Shown here piece by piece: positions 23,955 through 32,395 of a stretch of 64,000 bases of DNA. Each line of letters opens with the position of its first letter. The first letter of the stretch is position 1. Made by a program: the position numbers and the translations under genes. Source of the stretch: Nocardioides sp. GY 10127 (GTDB taxonomy: Bacteria > Actinomycetota > Actinomycetes > Propionibacteriales > Nocardioidaceae); assembly GCF_004919085.1 (NCBI RefSeq), contig NZ_STGL01000001.1, forward strand, positions 248,001-312,000. Direction: 5' to 3'. Under the pieces are notes generated by a model. It was given only the letters and a program-made list of their open reading frames with translations. It was not told the origin of the DNA and did not search any database.

Positions 23955-25150
23955 CAGGCCTCCAGTGCGGCGGCCGAGGAGCCGCTCGTCACCGTCTTGG
24001 CCAGCTCGGCCTCGACGGTGGCGGTGAGCCGCTCCTCCAGGGAGGGGACGTCGACCTTGCGGATGAGCTCGGAGAAGAAGCCGTGCAGCACGAGGCGGCG
24101 GGCCTCGGTCTCCGAGACGCCGCGGCTCTTGAGGTAGAAGAGCTGCTCGTCGTCGAAGCGGGCGGTGGCCGAGGCGTGCCCGGCACCCTCGATCTCGCCC
24201 GTCTCGATCTCCAGGTTCGGCACCGAGTCGGCCTGGCAGCCGTCGGTGAGGACGAGGTTGCGGTTCTCCTCGTACGTCTCGATGCCCTCGGCGACCTTGC
24301 GGATGAGCACGTTGCCGATCCACACGGTGTGCGCGCCGGTGCCCTGCAGGGCGCCCTTGTAGTTGACGTTGCTCTTGGTCTTCGGCGCGTTGTGGTCGGC
24401 GAAGAGGCGGTGCTCGAGGTGCTGGCCGGCGTCGGCGTAGTACAGGCCGAGGAGCTCGGCCTCGCCGCCGGGGCCGGCGTACTCGACGTTCGCGTGCAGG
24501 CGCACCACGTCGCCGCCGAAGGAGATGGACGCGTGCTTGACCGAGGCGTCACGGCCGACGCGGATCGAGTCGCGGCCGAGGTGGACCGCGTCGTCGGCCC
24601 AGTCCTGGAGCGTCAGGACCGTGACCTTCGCGCCGTCACCGACGAGGAAGGTGGAGATGGCGTTGTAGCGCGCCGACCCCTCGTGCACGAGGACGACGGT
24701 CGCCTCGCTGTGCGCGCCGAAGCGGTACACCATCCGGCCGTGGACGAGGTCGTCGACCGAGCCGCCCGTGAGCCGCAGGACGATCGGCTCCTCGACCCGG
24801 GTGTCGGCCGGGACGTCGACCAGCCGGGCCGAGCCCGAGAGCTCCGCGGCCAGGGCGGCCGGGCGCTCGTTGGGCGCGAGCTCGAGGGCACGCGCCTCCT
24901 CGGGGCTGATCTCGGTGAGGCTCGCGCCCGCCGGGATCGTGGTGTCCCAGGTCAGGCTGCCGGTCGAGGCCTCGCCGTCCAGCAGGCCTCGCAGCCGCTT
25001 GAGCGGCGTGAAGCGCCAGACCTCCTCGCGGCCGGTGGGCAGCGGGTGGTCGGCGAGGTCGTAGGACGGCGGCGGGTTGAGGTGGGACTCGACCCGGTCG
25101 GACTCGAGCGCGGCCGCGACGGTGTCGCGGGCAGCATCGGTGACGGTCAC
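23954..25150 (-). CDS. sufD: SufD scaffold protein
   Basis: 398 residues. SufD pairs with SufB and SufC to form the scaffold for Fe-S assembly and iron acquisition. The C-terminal beta-helix and the conserved end are visible: NLVLTDGCQADSVPNLEIET, then GAGHASATARFDDEQLFYLK with the functional His, then RRLVLHGFFSEL. GTG 25150 (VTVTDAARDTVAAALE) is the likely start; the open frame extends upstream into the sufB end but has no better codon. It lies 49 bp downstream of sufB. Confidence 0.93.
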   Translation of the reverse strand: MTVTDAARDTVAAALESDRVESHLNPPPSYDLADHPLPTGREEVWRFTPLKRLRGLLDGEASTGSLTWDTTIPAGASLTEISPEEARALELAPNERPAALAAELSGSARLVDVPADTRVEEPIVLRLTGGSVDDLVHGRMVYRFGAHSEATVVLVHEGSARYNAISTFLVGDGAKVTVLTLQDWADDAVHLGRDSIRVGRDASVKHASISFGGDVVRLHANVEYAGPGGEAELLGLYYADAGQHLEHRLFADHNAPKTKSNVNYKGALQGTGAHTVWIGNVLIRKVAEGIETYEENRNLVLTDGCQADSVPNLEIETGEIEGAGHASATARFDDEQLFYLKSRGVSETEARRLVLHGFFSELIRKVDVPSLEERLTATVEAELAKTVTSGSSAAALEA

Positions 25151-25199
25151 TGCGGTTCTTTCTTCTCGTGAGCTGGGCGTGCGGTGGAGGGGGCCGGCG

Positions 25200-26618
25200 T
25201 CAGCCGACCGCACCCTCCATCTGCAGCTCGATGAGGCGGTTGAGCTCGAGGGCGTACTCCATCGGGAGCTCCTTGGCGATGGGCTCGACGAAGCCGCGGA
25301 CGATCATGGCCATGGCCTCGTCCTGCTCCATGCCGCGGCTCATCAGGTAGAAGAGCTGGTCGTCGGAGACCTTGGAGACCGAGGCCTCGTGGCCCATCGA
25401 CACGTCGTCCTCGCGGATGTCGACGTAGGGGTAGGTGTCGGAGCGGCTGATCTGGTCGACGAGCAGCGCGTCGCACAGCACGTTCGACTTCGAGCCGTGA
25501 GCACCCTCGTTGACCTGGATCAGGCCGCGGTAGGACGTCCGGCCGCCACCGCGGGCCACGGACTTGCTGAGGATCGAGGAGGACGTGTGGGGCGCGGCGT
25601 GCACCATCTTGGCGCCCGCGTCCTGGTGCTGGCCCTCGCCGGCGAAGGCGATCGACAGGGTCTCGCCCTTGGCGTGCTCGCCCATCAGGTAGATGGCCGG
25701 GTACTTCATCGTCACCTTGGAGCCGATGTTGCCGTCGACCCACTCCATGGTCGCGCCGGCCTCGCACGTCGCGCGCTTGGTGACGAGGTTGTAGACGTTG
25801 TTCGACCAGTTCTGGATGGTCGTGTAGCGGCAGCGGCCGCCCTTCTTCACGACGATCTCCACGACGGCGGAGTGCAGCGAGTCCGACTTGTAGATCGGCG
25901 CGGTGCAGCCCTCGACGTAGTGCACGTAGGCGTCCTCGTCGACGATGATCAGCGTCCGCTCGAACTGGCCCATGTTCTCCGTGTTGATGCGGAAGTAGGC
26001 CTGGAGCGGGATGTCCACGTGGACGCCCTTGGGCACGTAGATGAACGAGCCGCCGGACCACACGGACGTGTTCAGCGCGGAGAACTTGTTGTCGCCGACG
26101 GGGATGACGGTGCCGAAGTATTCCTTGAAGAGCTCCTCGTGCTCACGCAGGCCCGTGTCGGTGTCGACGAAGATGACGCCCTGCGCCTCGAGGTCCTCGC
26201 GGATCGAGTGGTAGACGACCTCGGACTCGTACTGGGCCGCGACGCCGGCGACGAGGCGCTGCTTCTCCGCCTCCGGGATGCCGAGCTTGTCGTAGGTGTT
26301 CTTGATGTCCTCGGGCAGCTCCTCCCAGGAGGTGGCCTGCTTCTCCGAGGAGCGGACGAAGTACTTGATGTTGTCGAAGTCGATGCCCGACAGGTCCGAG
26401 CCCCACGTGGGCATGGGCTTGCGCTCGAAGAGCTTCAGGCCCTTCAGGCGCAGGTCGAGCATCCACTGCGGCTCGTTCTTCTTGCCCGAGATGTCGCGCA
26501 CGACGGCCTCGTTCAGGCCGCGCTGCGCGGAGGCGCCGGCCACGTCCGGGTCGGCCCAGCCGAAGTCGTAGCGGCCGATGCCCTGGAGCTCCGGGTTCAG
26601 TTCCTCGATCGAGGTCAT
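25200..26618 (-). CDS. sufB: SufB scaffold protein
   Basis: 472 residues, the typical SufB length, with no intein (the M. tuberculosis SufB carries one). SufB is the central scaffold on which the nascent cluster is bound. Conserved blocks: [63 protein letters not shown] with the conserved Cys, and [23 protein letters not shown] 26618 overlaps the sufR stop by 4 bp (ATGA), so the repressor and first structural gene are translationally coupled. Confidence 0.97.
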   Translation of the reverse strand: MTSIEELNPELQGIGRYDFGWADPDVAGASAQRGLNEAVVRDISGKKNEPQWMLDLRLKGLKLFERKPMPTWGSDLSGIDFDNIKYFVRSSEKQATSWEELPEDIKNTYDKLGIPEAEKQRLVAGVAAQYESEVVYHSIREDLEAQGVIFVDTDTGLREHEELFKEYFGTVIPVGDNKFSALNTSVWSGGSFIYVPKGVHVDIPLQAYFRINTENMGQFERTLIIVDEDAYVHYVEGCTAPIYKSDSLHSAVVEIVVKKGGRCRYTTIQNWSNNVYNLVTKRATCEAGATMEWVDGNIGSKVTMKYPAIYLMGEHAKGETLSIAFAGEGQHQDAGAKMVHAAPHTSSSILSKSVARGGGRTSYRGLIQVNEGAHGSKSNVLCDALLVDQISRSDTYPYVDIREDDVSMGHEASVSKVSDDQLFYLMSRGMEQDEAMAMIVRGFVEPIAKELPMEYALELNRLIELQMEGAVG

Positions 26619-27352
26619 GAGGTGACCTGCTTCCTTTCGTCGGACGGGCGGGGGGTGAGGCGGGTGGCTCCGCGGGCCGCGACGGGCTCGGGGATGCAGG
26701 TGGTGCAGACGCCGTCGCCGTGGGCGATGGTCGCGAGGCGCAGGACGTGGCGCTCGAGGACGCGGCCGATGGCCGCGGTCTCCGCCTCGCACAGCTGGGG
26801 GAACTCGTGGGCCACGTGCGAGACGGGGCAGTGCTGCTGGCACAGCTGCTCCCCCGTCGCCGACGAGGCGGCTGCGGGGACGTCCCGCACGGACGCGGCG
26901 TATCCCTCCTGGCTCAGCACCAGCGCGAGCACCTCGGCGGGCGTCGACTCCGGGTGGGCGGCCATGACGTCCTCGAAGTTCTCCTCGATGAACGCCACGC
27001 GGCGCTCGGCGAAGGCGCGGACGGCGTCGTCGCCACCGGTCTCGGCCAGGAAGCGCAGCGCGCTGCGGGCCAGGTCGTCGTAGCCGGCGGCGAAGCCGTC
27101 GCGGCCGCGCTCGGTGAGCGCGAAGACCTTGGCCGGGCGCCCACGGCCCCGGGCACCGACGGCCCGGGGGTCGCGCTGCTCGACGGAGCCGTCGGACTGG
27201 AGGGCCTCGAGGTGGCGTCGGACGGCGGCGGGGGTCAGCCCCAGCTCCTCGGCCAGCGCCGCGGCCGTCTGCGGACCCTTCGAGAGCAGGGTCGAGGTCA
27301 CGCGTCGACGCGTGCCCTGCTCCTGCTTCGGGTCGGGTCCGATGAATTCCAC
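26615..27352 (-). CDS. sufR: SufR, iron-sulfur sensing repressor of the suf operon
   Basis: 245 residues. An N-terminal winged helix-turn-helix (about 12-75: [20 protein letters not shown]...[10 protein letters not shown]) is followed by the ligand region. Near the C terminus are cysteines for a 4Fe-4S cluster: [10 protein letters not shown] and VCTTCIPEP. SufR represses the suf operon when clusters are plentiful. GTG 27352 ([12 protein letters not shown]) is chosen because it lies 6 nt after a CACACT box with a TTGAAG -35 element 18 bp upstream. It is the first gene of the operon and overlaps sufB. Confidence 0.94.
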   Translation of the reverse strand: MEFIGPDPKQEQGTRRRVTSTLLSKGPQTAAALAEELGLTPAAVRRHLEALQSDGSVEQRDPRAVGARGRGRPAKVFALTERGRDGFAAGYDDLARSALRFLAETGGDDAVRAFAERRVAFIEENFEDVMAAHPESTPAEVLALVLSQEGYAASVRDVPAAASSATGEQLCQQHCPVSHVAHEFPQLCEAETAAIGRVLERHVLRLATIAHGDGVCTTCIPEPVAARGATRLTPRPSDERKQVTS

Positions 27353-27358
27353 AACGTC

Positions 27359-27388
27359 AGTGTGCCGATATTGCTCACGGACCTTCAA
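27359..27388 (-). promoter_or_regulatory. Promoter of the sufR-sufBD-Rieske-CSUT operon
   Basis: -35 TTGAAG (27383-27388), an 18-bp spacer, then -10 CACACT (27359-27364), with GTG 27352 only 6 nt further. A leaderless transcript is likely. This is the clearest two-box promoter in the window. Confidence 0.6.
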
Positions 27389-27389
27389 G

Positions 27390-27408
27390 CCAGGGTCACC
27401 TAACCTGC
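27390..27408. promoter_or_regulatory. Possible DtxR/IdeR-type iron box upstream of sufR
   Basis: On the minus strand the 19-mer GCAGGTTAGGTGACCCTGG matches the iron-box consensus TTAGGTTAGGCTAACCTAA at 12 of 19 positions, including AGGTTAGG. It directly abuts the -35 element of the sufR promoter. This is a candidate only. Confidence 0.35.
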
Positions 27409-27471
27409 CACCGCGGGAAGGCCCGGGCCGGGCCGTGGCGGGGGTCGTGGTGGGCGTCGTGGTGGCGAGGA

Positions 27472-27921
27472 TCACTCCCCCGGCGGTGGAGAACCCTGGT
27501 TCCGGCCGTTGCGCAGGAGCCAGGCCAGGCCGAGGAACGGCAGGACGAGCGGGAGGTAGCCGTAGCCCTGGCCGAAGTGCGACCAGACGGTCTTGTCCGG
27601 GAAGAGCTGGGGCTCGACGTAGGTGAGCACGCCCACGACCAGCACACCGACGAGCTCGATGCAGACGGCCACCAGCGCGGTGCGCCGCGCGGCCTCGCTG
27701 CCGAGCAGCAAGCAGCAGGTGGCCACGAGGTAGAGCACCGCCGCCAGGAGCGAGAGCGAGTACGCCAGCGGCGCGTTGCCGGCCTCGAGCCCCAGCTGGA
27801 CGAGCGAGCGGCCCGTGGCGGCGACGGCGAAGACCCCGTAGAGCGCCACGAGGATGCGCCCCGGCCCGGACGCCAGGGGGCTGACCGGGGCGTCCGTCGT
27901 CCGCTCGCCCGGGCTACGCAC
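27472..27921 (-). CDS. Hypothetical membrane protein, 149 aa
   Basis: I do not recognise a family. Four hydrophobic segments are visible (ILVALYGVFAVAATGRSLV; LSLLAAVLYLVATCCLLLG; TALVAVCIELVGVLVVGVLTYV; YLPLVLPFLGLAWLL), with a loop EPQLFPDKTVWSHFGQGYG before the last one. GTG start at 27921, overlapping the end of the preceding membrane-protein gene by 8 bp, so the two are co-expressed. It lies upstream of sufR on the same strand, but sufR has its own promoter. Confidence 0.75.
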   Translation of the reverse strand: MRSPGERTTDAPVSPLASGPGRILVALYGVFAVAATGRSLVQLGLEAGNAPLAYSLSLLAAVLYLVATCCLLLGSEAARRTALVAVCIELVGVLVVGVLTYVEPQLFPDKTVWSHFGQGYGYLPLVLPFLGLAWLLRNGRNQGSPPPGE

Positions 27922-28279
27922 CGACGCTCCACAGCGACTCGAGCCGGAACTGGCAGGCGGCCACGGTCAGCAGGGCCACGAGCAGGACGCCGGTGCCCCA
28001 GCGGCTGCGCTCCACCAGCGCCAGGGCGGCCCCGACCGGCACCACCAGGACGTCGGTGAGCAGGTAGGCGACGAACGTGACGCCCTCCACCGGGCGGTCC
28101 GTGCGCGCCAGCGCGACGCCGCCGACCACCAGCTGGACGACCAGCGCGACCATGAGCACGCCGAGGAGGACGAAGAACGCGTCCGAGGGCGGGTGCTGGG
28201 CGCGGGCGATCATCACGATCGTCCACACCACGCCCACCAGGCAGAGCCCCAGCACGGGGACGGTGATCCAGGCAGTCAC
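27914..28279 (-). CDS. Hypothetical membrane protein, 121 aa
   Basis: Four predicted membrane helices (ITVPVLGLCLVGVVWTIVMI; FFVLLGVLMVALVVQLVVGG; VTFVAYLLTDVLVVPVGAAL; GTGVLLVALLTVAACQ). No named family is recognised. GTG 28279 lies 8 nt after a TAGGCT box. It is divergent from the ABC transporter operon that leads to ctaA, with less than 90 bp between the two starts. Its 3' end overlaps the next small membrane-protein gene. Confidence 0.72.
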   Translation of the reverse strand: MTAWITVPVLGLCLVGVVWTIVMIARAQHPPSDAFFVLLGVLMVALVVQLVVGGVALARTDRPVEGVTFVAYLLTDVLVVPVGAALALVERSRWGTGVLLVALLTVAACQFRLESLWSVGA

Positions 28280-28287
28280 GGGCGTGA

Positions 28288-28293
28288 AGCCTA
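28288..28293 (-). promoter_or_regulatory. -10 box upstream of the 28279 membrane-protein gene
   Basis: TAGGCT on the minus strand, 8 nt before GTG 28279. Confidence 0.4.
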
Positions 28294-28330
28294 GGCGCGA
28301 CGGGCCCGGCCCGCGGCAGCGGTGCGCGCT

Positions 28331-28361
28331 TTGGGACCGCGCCGGGGGCCGCTCCTACACT
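28331..28361 (+). promoter_or_regulatory. Promoter of the ABC exporter-ctaA operon
   Basis: -35 TTGGGA (28331-28336), 19-bp spacer, -10 TACACT (28356-28361), and GTG 28368 after 6 nt. Probably a leaderless transcript. Confidence 0.55.
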
Positions 28362-28367
28362 GCGGGA

Positions 28368-29363
28368 GTGCCTCATGCCGTACCTGCCGCCGGGAGCACG
28401 CCGGCGCTGGAGGTCCGCGACCTCTCCATGACCTACGGCGCGACCCGGGCCGTCGACGGGCTCTCGCTCGACGTCGCCCGTGGCTCCATCACCGCCGTCC
28501 TCGGGCCCAACGGCGCCGGGAAGACCACGACGCTGGAGACCTGCGAGGGTTACCGCCGCCCGCAGTCCGGCACGGTCCGGGTCCTCGGCCTCGACCCCGT
28601 GGCCGACCGGCGGGAGCTGCTCCCCCGGATCGGCGTCATGCTCCAGGGCGGCGGCGCCTGGTCGGGCGTGCGCGCCGAGGAGATGCTGCGCCACGTCGCC
28701 AAGCTGCACGCCCGCCCCCTGGACCACGACCTGCTGGTCGAGCGTCTGGGGCTCGCGGAGTGCGGACGGACGCCCTACCGCCGGCTGTCCGGGGGCCAGA
28801 AGCAGCGGCTGGCGCTGGCGATGGCCGTCGTCGGACGCCCCGAGCTGGTCTTCGTCGACGAGCCGACCGCGGGGATGGACCCGCAGGCGCGGCGCGCCAC
28901 CTGGGAGCTGCTCGAGGAGCTCCGCCGGGACGGTGTCACCGTGGTGCTCACCACGCACTACATGGACGAGGCGGAGCGGCTGGCCGACGTCGTCCACATC
29001 ATCGACCACGGCCGCCTCGTGGCCACCGGGTCGCCCAGCGAGCTCACCCGCGGCGGCCGGGTCTCGACGCTCCGCGTCGTCCTGGAGCGCCCAGTGCCCG
29101 AGGGTGCGCCGCAGGCGCTCGCCGAGGAGCTCGGGGCCTCGCTGCAGGTGCTGGACGCCACCTCGCTGGTGCTGAGCGGGCCGGCCGACGCGACGACGCT
29201 CGGTCGCGTCGCACGCTGGTGCGAGCAGCACGACGTGGTCCCGGTCCAGCTGAGCCTGGGCACCCGCTCGCTCGAGGACGCGTTCCTCGAGCTCACGGGG
29301 CGCGAGAGCCTCGACGCCGCGGCCGGGGAGATCGGCTCGAGCCTGGACGGAGCAGCCCGATGA
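28368..29363 (+). CDS. ABC-2 exporter ATPase next to ctaA
   Basis: 331 residues. Walker A GPNGAGKTTT, signature LSGGQKQRLALAMAV, Walker B LVFVDEPTAGMD and H-loop VVLTTHYMDEAERL identify a drug/lipid-export ATPase. The C-terminal region (about 235-331) is the usual variable extension. The operon order ATPase-permease-ctaA suggests a link to heme or cytochrome oxidase biogenesis; similar ABC pairs neighbour ctaA in other actinobacteria as far as I recall. The substrate is unknown. The stop overlaps the permease ATG by 4 bp. Confidence 0.9.
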   Translation: MPHAVPAAGSTPALEVRDLSMTYGATRAVDGLSLDVARGSITAVLGPNGAGKTTTLETCEGYRRPQSGTVRVLGLDPVADRRELLPRIGVMLQGGGAWSGVRAEEMLRHVAKLHARPLDHDLLVERLGLAECGRTPYRRLSGGQKQRLALAMAVVGRPELVFVDEPTAGMDPQARRATWELLEELRRDGVTVVLTTHYMDEAERLADVVHIIDHGRLVATGSPSELTRGGRVSTLRVVLERPVPEGAPQALAEELGASLQVLDATSLVLSGPADATTLGRVARWCEQHDVVPVQLSLGTRSLEDAFLELTGRESLDAAAGEIGSSLDGAAR

Positions 29364-30184
29364 GCGCAGAACCCACCGCCCAGCCACTTGCCGAGCCCAC
29401 CGCCGGGTCCGCGGCCGGCACCTTCAGTCCCGACCCCGCGGCGGCGCCGTTCCGGGCCCAGGTCCTGGCGCAGGCGTCGATGGAGGCCCGGCTGCTGCTG
29501 CGCAACGGCGAGCAGCTCCTCATCGCCCTCGTCATCCCCGTCGTCGTCCTGGTCGGCGGGGTGCTCGGTGCCGAGCGCGTCGGGCTGACCTTCTCGGCAC
29601 CGGTCGCGGACGTGCTGACCCCCGGCGTCCTGGCCCTGGCCGTCATGTCGACGTCCTTCACCTCGCTCGCCATCGCCACCGGCTTCGAGCGCCGCTACGG
29701 CGTCATCAAGTGGCTCGGCGCCTCGCCGCTGCCGCGGTCCGGGCTGCTGGGCGGCAAGGTGCTCGCCCTGCTGGCCGTCGAGGTGCTCCAGGTGGTCGTC
29801 GTGAGCGCGGTCGGCCTCGCTCTCGGCTGGCACCCCACGCCGGGCGCCCTCGGCCTCGTCGGCGCGCTGCTGGCCGCCGTCCTCGGCACCTCGGCGTTCG
29901 CGTCGCTCGCCCTCGCCATGGCGGGCTCGCTGCGCGCGGAGGCGACCCTGGCCGGCGCCAACCTCGTCTACCTCCTGCTGATGGCCGGCGGTGCCGTCGT
30001 CCTGCCCGCGGACGCCTACGGGAGCGCCGGCGGCTGGGTCACCTGGCTGCCCTCCGGTGCGCTCGGCGAGTCCCTGCGGGCGGGGCTCCTGCACGGCACC
30101 GTCGATCCGGTGGGGCTGGCCGTCCTCGCCGTCTGGACCCTCGCCGGAGCCCTGCTCACGGCCCGCACCTTCACCTGGGAGTGA
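29360..30184 (+). CDS. ABC-2 exporter permease next to ctaA
   Basis: 274 residues with six predicted helices. The N terminus is cytoplasmic and Ala/Pro-rich (about 1-35). The core includes LLIALVIPVVVLVGGVLG and VLTPGVLALAVMSTSFTSLAI, then GFERRYGVIKWLGASPLPR, a typical ABC-2 loop. ATG 29360 overlaps the ATPase stop (ATGA). It forms an exporter with the preceding ATPase; ctaA follows after 7 nt, so all three genes are one transcription unit. Confidence 0.88.
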   Translation: MSAEPTAQPLAEPTAGSAAGTFSPDPAAAPFRAQVLAQASMEARLLLRNGEQLLIALVIPVVVLVGGVLGAERVGLTFSAPVADVLTPGVLALAVMSTSFTSLAIATGFERRYGVIKWLGASPLPRSGLLGGKVLALLAVEVLQVVVVSAVGLALGWHPTPGALGLVGALLAAVLGTSAFASLALAMAGSLRAEATLAGANLVYLLLMAGGAVVLPADAYGSAGGWVTWLPSGALGESLRAGLLHGTVDPVGLAVLAVWTLAGALLTARTFTWE

Positions 30185-30191
30185 CGCAACG

Positions 30192-31196
30192 ATGAGCCAC
30201 ACCGACCCCGCGCCGACGTCCTCCGCGGCATCCTCCCCGACGTCCTCCCCGACGTCCTCCCCGACGTCCTCCACGGAGCCCGTCGACCGCCGTCTCGTGC
30301 AGATCCGGGTGGCCGCCTGGGCCTCGATCGTCGCCAACATCGTCATCGTGGTCACCGGCGGGGCCGTGCGCCTCACCGCCTCCGGGCTCGGCTGCCCCAC
30401 GTGGCCGCGGTGCACGTCGACGAGCTTCACGCCGGAGGCACACCTCCACGGGATCATCGAGTTCAGCAACCGGATGCTCACCTACGTGCTGGTCGCGATC
30501 GCGATCTGGACCGTGGTGGCCGCGTGGCGCACCGGCCGGCGGGACCTCAAGCGGGTCGCCGTCTGGTTGGCGCTCGGCATCCCCGCCCAGGCCGTCCTCG
30601 GCGGCATCACGGTGCTCACCGACCTCAACCCGTGGATCGTGGCGGGGCACATGATCCTGTCGATGGCGCTCATCTGCACGGCCGTCCTCCTGCTCCAGCG
30701 CGTGGCCCGGCCGACGCCGGCCCGGGGCGGGGCGGGCGTGGTGCTCGCCTGGCTCACCTTCGCGGCCGGGTGGATCGTCATCTACCTGGGCACGGTGGTC
30801 ACCGGGGCCGGCCCGCACGCCGGGGACGCGGACGCGCCCCGCAACGGTCTCGACCCGCTGCAGGTCTCCCAGCTCCACGCGGACGCGGTCTTCCTCTTCA
30901 TCGGCGTCAGCGTCGGCCTGCTCGTCTGCCTCGTGGCCCTGCGGCAGCCGCGCGCCGCCGTGCGGGCCGCCGCCGTCCTGCTGGTGGTCGAGGCGGCCCA
31001 GTCCGTCATCGGCTTCGTGCAGTACTTCACCGGCCTGCCGATCGTCCTCGTCGGCGCCCACATGCTCGGGTCAGCGGTCATCGCCGCCACGATGACGTGG
31101 GTGCTGCTGCACGTGCGTCACCCCGAGGTCACCACGCAGCACCCCGGTGGGGAGCGGCCTCAGTCGGACGACGCCCTCGCCACCAGGTCCGCGTAG
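30192..31196 (+). CDS. ctaA: Heme A synthase CtaA (COX15 family)
   Basis: 334 residues. Oxidises the C8 methyl of heme O to make heme A for the aa3 oxidase, in the membrane. Eight hydrophobic helices are visible. Conserved heme-ligand histidines appear in HLHGIIEFSNR, VAGHMILS, QLHADAVF and GAHMLGSA, and the first extracellular loop has a Cys pair (GLGCPTWPRC). The N terminus is an unusual Ser/Pro/Thr repeat (SSPTSS, from a 12-bp DNA repeat at 30231-30266). The stop overlaps the end of the convergent glycosyltransferase gene by 37 bp. The partner enzyme ctaB lies 12 kb away, beyond the polysaccharide operon. Confidence 0.93.
   Translation: MSHTDPAPTSSAASSPTSSPTSSPTSSTEPVDRRLVQIRVAAWASIVANIVIVVTGGAVRLTASGLGCPTWPRCTSTSFTPEAHLHGIIEFSNRMLTYVLVAIAIWTVVAAWRTGRRDLKRVAVWLALGIPAQAVLGGITVLTDLNPWIVAGHMILSMALICTAVLLLQRVARPTPARGGAGVVLAWLTFAAGWIVIYLGTVVTGAGPHAGDADAPRNGLDPLQVSQLHADAVFLFIGVSVGLLVCLVALRQPRAAVRAAAVLLVVEAAQSVIGFVQYFTGLPIVLVGAHMLGSAVIAATMTWVLLHVRHPEVTTQHPGGERPQSDDALATRSA
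30231..30276 (+). repeat. 12-bp tandem repeat inside the ctaA N terminus
   Basis: TCCTCCCCGACG occurs three times perfectly (30231-30266) plus a partial copy. It encodes repeated Ser-Ser-Pro-Thr, so copy number can change without shifting the frame. Confidence 0.85.
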
Positions 31197-32395
31197 ATCT
31201 CCCCCAGCCGGTCGGCCACGCTGCCCTGCCGGTAGCGCGCGACCTCGCGGCGCGCGCCGGACGCCAGCCGGTCGCCCAGCCCCTCGTCGCCCACCAGGCG
31301 GGAGATCGCGCCCGCGAGCGCCCGCGGGTTCCCGGGCGGGACGACGAGGGCCGACTCGCCGTCGGTGACCATGTCGGCGATGCCCCCCTGCTGCGTCGTG
31401 ACGAGCGGGGCGCCGAGCGCCATCGCCTCGAGCACGGTCGTCGGGCACGGGTCCGGCCACTCGCTGGGCAGCACCGCGGCGCACGCGTGGCGGAACCCCG
31501 ACACGACGCGCTCGTGCGCCCAGCCGTGCTCGACCAGCACCCCGGCGGGCAGGGTCCCGAGGTCGGCGTCCGGTCGCCCGACCATGACCAGGGACGGCTT
31601 GTCGACGCCGACCGTGCCCGGGAGCGACCGCCAGGCCTCGAGGAGCGTGCGGACGCCCTTCTGCTCGGAGAGGTCGCCCGCGAAGAATAGGTAGTCGCCC
31701 TCGGGGAGGGCGGGGTCCCGCGGCACGGGGCGCTCGTCGGTGAGGTCGTCGGGGACGAAGTTGGGCACGACCTCCCAGTCGACGCCCTGCTCGTCGAGGC
31801 GGTTGGCCTCCCCCACGAACGTGCTCACGGGCGTGTAGAGGTCGACCGCACGGCGACGCACGGGCAGGCCGCCCCGGACGAGGGAGTAGATGACCGGGCC
31901 GCGTCCGGCGCCGTAGTGGTCGGTGGTGCAGGGCAGGCACCGGCGGGGCGAGGGGCCTTCGCAGACGGCGCCGTCGCGGACCAGCCGCTTGGTGGCGCAG
32001 ACGTGGCCGTAGTCGTGCAGCGAGTGCACGAGCGGGACGCGGTGGGCCGCCGGCACCGCCAGCCAGCTGTTGAGGAGCCAGTTGTGGCTGTGCGCGACGT
32101 CCGGGCGCAGGTCACGCGCCAGCCTGGCGAGGTCGCGTACGGTCCACGGGTCCGGTGCCGGCAGCGCCAGGGGCCGGTCCGCGGTCGGGTACAGCGCGGG
32201 GACGCGGGCCCCCACGTGGTCGAGCAGGTGTACGGTCACGCCTGGGTCCGCCTGCGGGATCCCGCGGTCGGTGGCGAGCGTCGCGACGTGGACGTCGTGC
32301 CCCCGCGCGGCCAGGGCGACGGCGAGGTTGCGGACGTGGCGCTCCTCCCCGCCGATGACGGGCGGGTAGAACTGTGCGAGCAGCAGCACCCTCAC
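31160..32395 (-). CDS. Glycosyltransferase family 4
   Basis: 411 residues, GT-B fold. The N-terminal domain starts VRVLLLAQFYPPVIGGEERH, the typical glycine loop of GT4 enzymes. The C-terminal domain has the sugar-nucleotide site: FFAGDLSEQKGVRTLLEAW, then PSEWPDPCPTTVLEAMALG (the E-x7-E-like region) and TTQQGGIADMV. Family members move a sugar from a nucleotide donor to a growing glycan at the inner membrane face. The donor is unknown. GTG 32395 overlaps the upstream GT2 stop by 4 bp. It is the last gene of the polysaccharide operon and its 3' end overlaps ctaA. Confidence 0.9.
   Translation of the reverse strand: MRVLLLAQFYPPVIGGEERHVRNLAVALAARGHDVHVATLATDRGIPQADPGVTVHLLDHVGARVPALYPTADRPLALPAPDPWTVRDLARLARDLRPDVAHSHNWLLNSWLAVPAAHRVPLVHSLHDYGHVCATKRLVRDGAVCEGPSPRRCLPCTTDHYGAGRGPVIYSLVRGGLPVRRRAVDLYTPVSTFVGEANRLDEQGVDWEVVPNFVPDDLTDERPVPRDPALPEGDYLFFAGDLSEQKGVRTLLEAWRSLPGTVGVDKPSLVMVGRPDADLGTLPAGVLVEHGWAHERVVSGFRHACAAVLPSEWPDPCPTTVLEAMALGAPLVTTQQGGIADMVTDGESALVVPPGNPRALAGAISRLVGDEGLGDRLASGARREVARYRQGSVADRLGEIYADLVARASSD

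Noticed and set aside
25200-26618. Intein in sufB
   Set aside because: Length and continuous SufB motifs show no insertion, unlike the M. tuberculosis protein.
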